In this document: positions 57,959 to 64,000 of the stretch, one piece after another
Layout: every line of letters begins with the position of its first letter
How positions within the stretch are numbered: the stretch's first letter is position 1
Source of the DNA: Capsicum annuum
Lineage: Eukaryota; Streptophyta; Magnoliopsida; Solanales; Solanaceae
Reading direction: 5' to 3'
Assembly: GCF_002878395.1 (NCBI RefSeq)
Contig: NC_061118.1
Span: 88,449,910-88,513,909 of the forward strand
DNA length: 64,000 nt
Notes under the pieces: model-generated
Seen by the model: the letters and a program-made list of their open reading frames with translations, nothing else
Told to the model about the DNA's origin: nothing
The model's database searches: none
Translations under genes and position numbers: made by a program

Positions 57959-59428
57959 GGGGTTTTTCAACAAGAACTCTCTTTCGTTCTTGTGCCCAAA
58001 AGTAATTTTCTTTACAAAAGCATGATTTTTAATTGATTTTTACGAATTTGAAGCATGAACCCATATCTTATGATGATTATGAAGAAATCTTGATGTTTAT
58101 GATTTTAAAAGATGAATTTACATGTGTGGAGATATAAAGCATGAATCTTGAATGATATTTATCATGATTTTGATATTTGGATCGTGAATCCCCATTGGAA
58201 ATTATGTTTTTTTGAGAAAGTGTGTGTTATAAGCACGTTGATGTTGAATATTTGAGATGTTGAGAATGATTTGACCTTTTGGTCTTAATGGTGTTGTTTT
58301 GAACTCGAGTGAAAGAAATTCACAACGTGGTTGATTTTGATAGATGGAAAGCACGATGGCTCCCGATGTATATTTATGTATTACTAAAATTATTTTGTTA
58401 TAGATTGCCTTTGAAATGATCTAAGCTAAGTATGAGAGAAATCTTTAGCATCGAGTGGGAGGTATAAAGCGACCTTACTTCCCTAGAACTACGTGCCCCC
58501 ATAGGAGTGAACCTGAGGTTGATTTATATAGTGATCACTAGTTTGTGTGGATTTGATATCGATAGTCCTACTACGATGGCAAGGATAGGATGGCTCTCCC
58601 CAACGTTGGTTGTACATTGGACTCCATGTAGCTCAAATGGTTTATGTCGGTTATAGGTACTCCTAGTGTGTTTGTGTTTTCTTGTGTCTATGGTGAATGG
58701 TGAAGTGATTTGAAAGTGGAATTGTGAAAGTTATTCATTAGAAAGATTTAAATGATATTTACATTATGAGAATTGATATTCTTGATGAACTAAAAGTGAT
58801 TGATAAATTATATGATGACTCACATGTGTTATTGTATTTATTTCATCCTCTCATGATTATGATGATTTTCTTCGAGCATGTGACTCTTTCATACATCCTG
58901 CATATTTCTTATAAATATTTATGATGATTATGTTTATACAAGTGCATACACCCCCATATACTCAGTTCCTTTCCATGGTACTGACCCATATCTTTGGATG
59001 TGGGCTATATTTTCTAGGAATGTAGGTTCAGGTGCTTAGTTCTAGGTTCGACAGTGATTCTTTGGGCACACTATTCTACATCCTCTGTTGTGGTGAGTCC
59101 TCATGTCCCAAGGACGTGATGTATGAGGTTGCTTTCATGGAATCGCTTACATTTAATAACTGAGTATGAGTCAGTTGGGGCATGTCTCAATGGCTTACTG
59201 GTTTATAGATATTGGGAGTTGACTAATAAGTTATATTTTGTTATCTTTCTGAAATTCGTTTATTCTTGGATGATGATTACTCTGTTGATATTTGAGGGTT
59301 ATTTATGGAAACCCCATTGATTTGTGTTAAACTAAATGAAAATGGCTCAAAGGGCTAGCTTGGGGCTAATCGTAGCCTCAAGCACCGTGTTATGCTCTGG
59401 GACCTATTTTTCTGGGGTGTTACAAACT

Positions 59429-59441
59429 TGGTATCAGAGCC
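59429..59441 (+). other. Primer-binding site of CHR-I (initiator Met tRNA)
   Basis: TGGTATCAGAGCC, a perfect match to the expected site, four bases after the LTR. It lies inside the predicted leader intron. Confidence 0.9.
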
Positions 59442-59614
59442 TAAGGTTTTAAGGTGTCCTATGGAGTCTGACAAGCCGTGTTAAGTAGAATCTTGATCAT
59501 CGGTGTGTAGCACGCCACATCTATGAGAAAGAGGCTGCAAGATGTTTTAAAAAAAAGTGTGATTCTTTCTTCCAGAAGTGTATCATGCTTAAAGTGTCTC
59601 TCTATACTTTTGAT

Positions 59615-59633
59615 TTGTGGTCTCCTCTTTCAG
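59615..59633 (+). other. Candidate 3' splice site before CHR-I gag
   Basis: TTGTGGTCTCCTCTTTCAG, then AAAT and the gag ATG at 59638. Confidence 0.45.
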
Positions 59634-59637
59634 AAAT

Positions 59638-60702
59638 ATGCCTCCACGTTGAGCGAGAAGAAATAATGATGGTAAGAAACCTCAACCCACTGACCCATTG
59701 AATGAAAACGTGTCTTATGCTGAATTTTGGGCAGCCTTTCAGGCGCTGGCCTAAGCTGTTACTGCAAATGCTCAGGCCAACCCGGCCCTGGCTCCACAAT
59801 AGCAGAGAGATGATTCAGCGGCTGCCAGGATCTGTGACTTCATGCGGATGAATCCACCGGAATTCTATGGGTCCAAGTCTAATAAGGATCCACAGTTATT
59901 TTTAGAGGAGGTGCGGAAGATTACTCAGGTGATGCATTTATCTGAGGAACATAGTGTGGAGTTGGCTGCATATAGGTTGAAAGACCTTGCTTATGACTGG
60001 GTTGTTTCTTGGAGAAAAGGTAGAGGTGAGGGAGCTATCCTTACAACTTGGCAAGAGTTCCAGGATACATTCCTGGATAAGTTTTTCCCTTTGGAGATGA
60101 GGGAGGCGAAGGTGGAAGAGTTTATGAACCTGCGACAGGGCTCTATGACTGTTAGGGAGTACTGTCTAATGTTCAATCAGTTGGCGAAGTATGCTCCTGA
60201 CTTAGTAACTGATAATCGAGATAGTATGAGTAAGTTTTAGACTGGAGTGTCTAGTTATATGGTTAAGGAGTGTAGGTCTACTATGCTGAATAGTGAGATG
60301 AATCTTTCTAGGCTGATGACTCATGCCCAACAGATTGAGGCAGATAAGATTAAGGAGAGAGATAAAATAAGAGGGAATAATAGAGCTAGGTCCAAGCAGC
60401 ATGGACAGGGTCAGACTAGATCGCAGGGAGGGAGTCGCCCTCAGTATCAGGATACTTCTATGCCAGCACCATCATCTGCTAGTGCTCTTATGCCTAGAGG
60501 TAGGCAGGAGCAAGGTAGCAGGTCATATACATCCAGGTCCCAGTACAGTACTGGCAGTAAGCCAAATCGTCCCCTGTGTCCTAAGTGTGGTAGGGCTCAT
60601 TCGGGTGAGTGCTGGGGTGAGAAGAGAGGTTATTTCCAGTGTAGTGACATGGGTCACAGAGTTAGACATTGTCCACAGGATGGAAAAGGGAGTCGTGACT
60701 AG
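59638..60702 (+). pseudogene. CHR-I gag (nearly intact)
   Basis: Starts ATGCCTCCACG; the fifth codon is TGA, probably from CGA. Open pieces are 59842-60240 (MRMNPPEFYGSKSNKDPQLF, AAYRLKDLAYDWVVSWRKGR, FMNLRQGSMTVREYCLMFNQ) and 60247-60702, separated by a single TAG. The second piece has an acidic/basic helix (QQIEADKIKERDKIRG), a Ser/Gln-rich linker and two knuckles: CPKCGRAHSGEC, intact, and YFQCSDMGHRVRHC, whose first Cys is now Tyr. With three point changes this would be a full-length gag. Confidence 0.85.
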
Positions 60703-60842
60703 CTCCCTCAGACCTAGACTTAGACTGTTAGTGCTCCAGTTCGAGCGACTCGCCCAGCCCTAGCTTAGGTCGCCTCTTCTAGCAATGCTGGCGGGCAGTA
60801 TCAGACTAGATTCTATGCTTTACCGTCCTACCAGGAATAGGA

Positions 60843-61260
60843 GGACTCTCCCGATGTTGTTACTGGTATGATTCGTATATTTCAGTTTGATGTGTATGCT
60901 TTGTTGGATCCTGGATCCAGTTTCTCATATGTTACACCTTTGATTGCTATGAATTTTGAAATGAGTCCTGAGATTATTCCTGAGCCTATCTTAGGTTCTA
61001 CCCCAGTGGGTGATTCGATTGTTGCCCCGAAAGTGTATAAAAAGTTTCCTGTTACCGTTTTTCATGGAGTCTTGTTGGCTGATCTGATTGAGTTAGACAT
61101 GGTAGATTTTGATGTGATTCTGGGTATGGACTGGTTGTATTCTTCTTATGCCTCTATTGATTGTCGGACCCAAGTGGTCAAGTTTCAGTTTTTGGGTGCA
61201 TTCGTGTCTTAGTGGTCTAGGAATTCTGTGTCACCCAAGAGTCATTTTATCTCTTACCTA
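60843..61260 (+). pseudogene. CHR-I aspartic protease
   Basis: Active site LLDPGSSFSYVTPLIA at about 60900-60945, with Asp intact. VGDSIVAPKVYK and LIELDMVDFDVILGMDWLYS follow, the family hallmark. Open from 60868 to a TAG at 61210, which lies in the linker to RT, so the protease domain itself is whole. Confidence 0.85.
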
Positions 61261-62150
61261 AAAGATTGAAAGCTTATTTCCAAGGGGTGTATTTACCATT
61301 TGGTTAGAGTCAAAGACACTAAGTATGAGACTCCAACTCTGCAGTTTGTTAACATCATCAGTAAGTTTTCTGATGTCTTTATGGATTATCTCCTAGGGAT
61401 ACATCTAGATAGAGAGATAGAGTTCGGGATTAATCTTCTTCCCGATACTTAGCCTATTTCTATTCCTACTTACCGACTGGCCCCTGCAGAACATAAGGAG
61501 TTGAAAGAGCAACTCAAAGATCTACTAGATAAGGGTTTCATAAGGCCCAGTGTTTCTCCTTGGGGTGCTCCTATGTTGTTTGTGAGAAAGAAAGATGGCT
61601 CTTTGCATATGTGCATTGATTACCACCAACTGAATAAAGTCACCATGAAAAATAAGTACCCCCTTCCGAGAATAAATGATTTGTTTGACCAATTGCAAGG
61701 TGCAAGTTATTTCTCAAATATAGAACTTCGTTTTGGCTATCATCAACTCAAAGTTAGGAAGTGTGACATCCCAAAAACCATTTTTTGAACTTGTTATGAC
61801 CATTTTGAGTTTCTTGTTATGTATTTCGGGTTAACTAATGCCCTAGAAACTTTCATGGACCTCATGAATCGAGTTTTCAAACTATATCTGGATATGTTTA
61901 TCATATTGTTCATCAATGATATACCGGTGTACTCCCGTAGTGAGGATGAACATTCTGATCATCTCCGAATTGTCTTGTAAACCCTTAGAGATCACAAGTT
62001 ATTTGCTAAGTTCAGTAAGTGTCAGTTTTGGCTAAAGTCAGTTGCTTTTCTAGGACATATCATTTCTTCTGAGGGTATTAGAGTTGATCCCCAAAAGACC
62101 GAAGAAGTTAGAAATTGGCCTATACCTATTTCTCTGACTGATATCCAAAG
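61261..62150 (+). pseudogene. CHR-I reverse transcriptase (core Asp changed)
   Basis: [15 protein letters not shown], then a stop in place of Gln/Lys, then [19 protein letters not shown]. The open piece 61501-61788 has [34 protein letters not shown] and [19 protein letters not shown], where FSKIDLR has become FSNIELR and so the first catalytic Asp reads Glu. The core motif at 61909-61920 reads FIND instead of FIDD. A TGA at 61786 and a TAA at 61978 break the frame. Confidence 0.85.
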
Positions 62151-62282
62151 TTTCTTGCGTTTAGCTGGCTATTACTGCCATTTTGTTGAGGGTTTCTCCT
62201 CTATAGTTTCTCCTATGACTCAGTTGACCCAAAAGAAAGTGAAGTTCTTGTTGTCCGAATCTTATGAGAAGAGTTTTCAGGA

Positions 62283-62535
62283 GTTGAAGACTCGACTCAC
62301 TTCAGCCCCTATTTTGACTTTGCCTGATGGTGTTGATGGTTTTTTGGTGTACTGTGATGCTTCGAGAGTTGGGTTGGGTTGCGTATTGATGCAGAAGGGT
62401 AAGGTGATAGCTTATGCTTCTAGACAGTTGAAACCCCATGAGAAAAATTACCCCACCTTAGACCTTGAGTTGACTGCTGTTGTGTTTACTTTGAAAATCT
62501 GGAGACACTATATGTATGGTGTCCATGTTGATGTT
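62283..62535 (+). repeat. 253-bp segment duplicated on both sides of the gap, left copy
   Basis: Identical in length to 62636-62888 and nearly identical in sequence: the first two thirds are the same, and the few differences cluster in the last 80 bases (for example ACCTTAGACC against ACCTATGACC, CTGGAGAC against TTAGAGAC). This fits two overlapping contig ends that were not merged. Confidence 0.9.
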
Positions 62536-62635
62536 NNNNNNNNNNNNNNNNNNNNNNNNNNNNNNNNNNNNNNNNNNNNNNNNNNNNNNNNNNNNNNNNN
62601 NNNNNNNNNNNNNNNNNNNNNNNNNNNNNNNNNNN
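62536..62635. other. Assembly gap (100 N)
   Basis: Exactly 100 unknown bases, a conventional placeholder length, so the true distance is unknown and may be negative. Confidence 0.99.
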
Positions 62636-62888
62636 GTTGAAGACTCGACTCACTTCAGCCCCTATTTTGACTTTGCCTGATGGTGTTGATGGTTTTTTGG
62701 TGTACTGTGATGCTTCGAGAGTTGGGTTGGGTTGCGTATTGATGCAGAAGGGTAAGGTGATAGCTTATGCTTCTAGACAGTTGAAACCCCATGAGAAAAA
62801 TTACCCCACCTATGACCTTGAGTTGGCTTCTGTTGTGTTTTCTTTGAAAATTTAGAGACACTATTTGTATGGTGTCCATGTTGATGTT
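62636..62888 (+). repeat. 253-bp segment duplicated on both sides of the gap, right copy
   Basis: Partner of 62283-62535. The copy runs up to TTGATGTT and then continues into real downstream RNase H sequence (TTCACTGATCATAAG). Confidence 0.9.
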
Positions 62889-62963
62889 TTCACTGATCAT
62901 AAGAGTCTGCAGTATGTGTTTACCTAGAGAGAATTGAATCTTAGGCAGAGATGATGGTTAGAA

Positions 62964-64000
62964 TTGTTAAAGGACTATGATATAAGTGTGCTGTACCATC
63001 CGGGCAAGGCCAATGTTATGGCGGTTACCCTAAGTAGAGTATCCATGGGTAGTGTTTCGCATGTGGTAGAAGGTAAGAACGAGTTGGCTCGTGATGTACA
63101 TCGTTTGGCTAGACTGGGGGTTAGGTTGTTTGACTCTGCTGAAAGTAGTATAGGGGTTGAGAGTAGTTTCAAATCCTCCTTGGTTTCGGAAGTGAAGGAA
63201 AAGCAATACTTAGATGCTAGTTTGGTCAGACTGAAGGAGTCAGTCAAGGACCAAAAAGTAGAGGTTTTCTCCCAAGGGGGAGATGGTGTGTTGAGATTGC
63301 AGGGTAGATTGTGTGTCTTGAAGGTTGATGATCAGAGACAGAGGATTATGGCTGAAGCACACGGGGCGCGATATTCTATTCATCCTGGTGCCACCAAGAT
63401 TTACCAAGACTTGTGGGAAATCTATTGGTGGAGTGGCATGAAGAAAGATATAGAAGCATTTGTAGATAAGTGTGCAACATGCCAACAGGTTAAGGTTGAA
63501 TACCAAAGACCTGGTTGTATGATGCAAGAGTTTAGTATTCCTACCTGGAAGTGGGAAGAGATAAATATGGACTTCGTGATTAGTTTACCTCCTTCCCGAC
63601 GCCATCATGATTCCATTTAGGTTGTGGTTGATAGGTTGACAAAGACTGCTCATTTTTGCCTGTTCATACTTCATATACTGCTGAGGATTACGCTAGATTG
63701 TATATCCGAGAGCTAGTTAGACTGCATGGAGTTCCCTTGTCTATCATTTCGGATAGGGGTACTCAGTTCACTTCGCAATTTTGGAAAGCTTTTCAGAAGG
63801 GTCTTGGTACCCAAGTGCTTTTAAGTTCTGGTTTTCATCCGTAGACCGATGGTCGGGCTTAGTGGACCATCCAAACCTTAGAGGATATGTTGAGAGCTTG
63901 TGCACTTGACTTTAAGGGAAGTTAGGATGATCACTTACCGTTAATAGAGTTTGCTTACAATAATAGTTTCCACTCTAGTATTGGCATAGATTCGTTTGAA
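62964..64000 (+). pseudogene. CHR-I integrase (broken, cut by the window edge)
   Basis: The open piece 62964-63620 (218 codons) carries the tether from RNase H, then the zinc region IHPGATKIYQDLWEIYWWSG and CATCQQ (HHCC complete), and the core start WEEINMDFVISLPPSRRHHD with the first catalytic Asp. A TAG at 63618 and a one-base loss near 63655 shift the frame; 63656-63844 then reads DYARLYIRELVRLHGVPLSI and SDRGTQFTSQFWKAF with the second catalytic Asp. A further stop at 63842 follows. Chromodomain and 3' LTR are beyond the window. Confidence 0.85.

Larger units (their letters stand above)
57098..59424 (+). repeat. 5' LTR of CHR-I (2327 bp)
   Basis: TGTAATACCC to GGGGTGTTACA. U3 contains a 172-bp tandem duplication (57311-57482 and 57483-57650). 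A TATATTA box is near 57727, then the donor-like site at 57950-57958. U5 has the CGAGTGGGAGGTAT and CTACGTGCCCCCATAGGA blocks also found in CHR-B. The ORF 59123-59320 is chance. Confidence 0.9.
62151..62963 (+). pseudogene. CHR-I RNase H, interrupted by the assembly gap
   Basis: [20 protein letters not shown], then [20 protein letters not shown] and [20 protein letters not shown] to 62535. The 100-N gap follows, and the same segment starts again at 62636 ([18 protein letters not shown]). The second pass continues into [12 protein letters not shown] near 62890-62925. The true gene should contain this segment once, so the apparent duplication is not a biological tandem domain. Confidence 0.8.
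57098..64000 (+). mobile_element. CHR-I: plus-strand chromovirus inserted in ATH3, running off the right edge
   Basis: Starts TGTAATACCCTGGG at 57098, splitting the ATH3 codons for WVSPV. The 5' LTR is 57098-59424; a perfect primer site, gag, protease, RT, RNase H and integrase follow, and the window ends inside integrase. The 5' LTR resembles CHR-B in layout (CTAAG leader, CAAGGTATGTGGGGTTT block, CAAGCACCGTG near the end) but differs in U3. Domain order and residue matches show the same lineage as CHR-B. The gap at 62536-62635 sits in its RNase H. Confidence 0.9.

Noticed and set aside
59429..59441. tRNA-like sequence at primer sites (also 16282, 18933, 41460, 45276)
   Set aside because: These are 13-base complements of a tRNA end next to an LTR. 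No cloverleaf surrounds them, so they are not tRNA genes.
62155..62855. Apparent tandem duplication of RNase H in CHR-I
   Set aside because: The two copies flank a 100-N gap and are equal in length and almost identical; an assembly artefact is far more likely than a domain duplication.

Overview
This window is plant intergenic DNA, AT-rich and built almost entirely of nested long-terminal-repeat (LTR) retrotransposons. I see no host gene, tRNA, rRNA or CRISPR array. The coding remnants are Ty3/gypsy proteins of two lineages: chromoviruses of the Tekay/Del type (gag with a CCHC knuckle, protease, RT with an FIDD core, RNase H, integrase, C-terminal chromodomain, initiator-Met-tRNA primer site) and Athila-like elements (Athila-type gag and protease, primer site resembling tRNA-Asp). 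A eudicot is implied. Solanaceae is my guess from general familiarity with such elements and is not proven by the sequence.

Layout of the left half. The outermost recognisable element is a decayed plus-strand chromovirus, CHR-C (gag/pol 35516-39695, 3' LTR 39696-40211 continued at 51774-53908). Its gag is interrupted by a minus-strand Athila-like element, ATH1 (LTR 34074-35515; internal 33092-34073 and 2656-3256). ATH1 gag is interrupted by a second, minus-strand, gag-protease-only element, ATH2 (3257-33086). ATH2 carries a 3.4-kb solo LTR in its 3' LTR (3921-7300, TSD CTTAA) and a full chromovirus, CHR-E1, in its 3' internal region (9259-28257, minus strand, perfect TSD AAATG). CHR-E1 carries a second member of its own family, CHR-E2, in opposite orientation inside its 5' LTR (16727-26319). 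That is a five-deep nest: C > ATH1 > ATH2 > E1 > E2. Positions 1-2655 are the LTR of another minus-strand element that abuts ATH1.

Layout of the right half. The 3' LTR of CHR-C is split by a complete chromovirus, CHR-B (40212-51773; LTRs of 2341 bp without its insert and 2342 bp). The 5' LTR of CHR-B contains a short non-autonomous element, NA-K (40710-43423, TSD GGCCT, two 748-bp LTRs). After CHR-C come a fragment of an E-family LTR (53967-54475) and an Athila-like gag-protease-RT (ATH3, 54478-57097). ATH3 is cut by a chromovirus, CHR-I, that starts at 57098 and runs off the right edge. A 100-N gap in CHR-I RNase H is flanked by a 253-bp direct duplication and looks like an assembly artefact.

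What stands out biologically. The chromovirus LTRs carry a consensus-like 5' splice site downstream of their TATA box (AAG/GTATGT type), and every chromovirus whose gag start is visible (E1, E2, B, I) has a pyrimidine tract plus CAG within a few bases of the gag ATG. This predicts a leader intron of about 1.7 kb that removes U5 and the primer-binding site from a translatable mRNA. The U3 regions of these families also share an architecture: a cluster of reiterated or palindromic short motifs just upstream of TATA, with a different motif in each family. The E1/E2 arrangement forms 1.9-kb inverted LTR arms, a plausible hairpin-RNA source.
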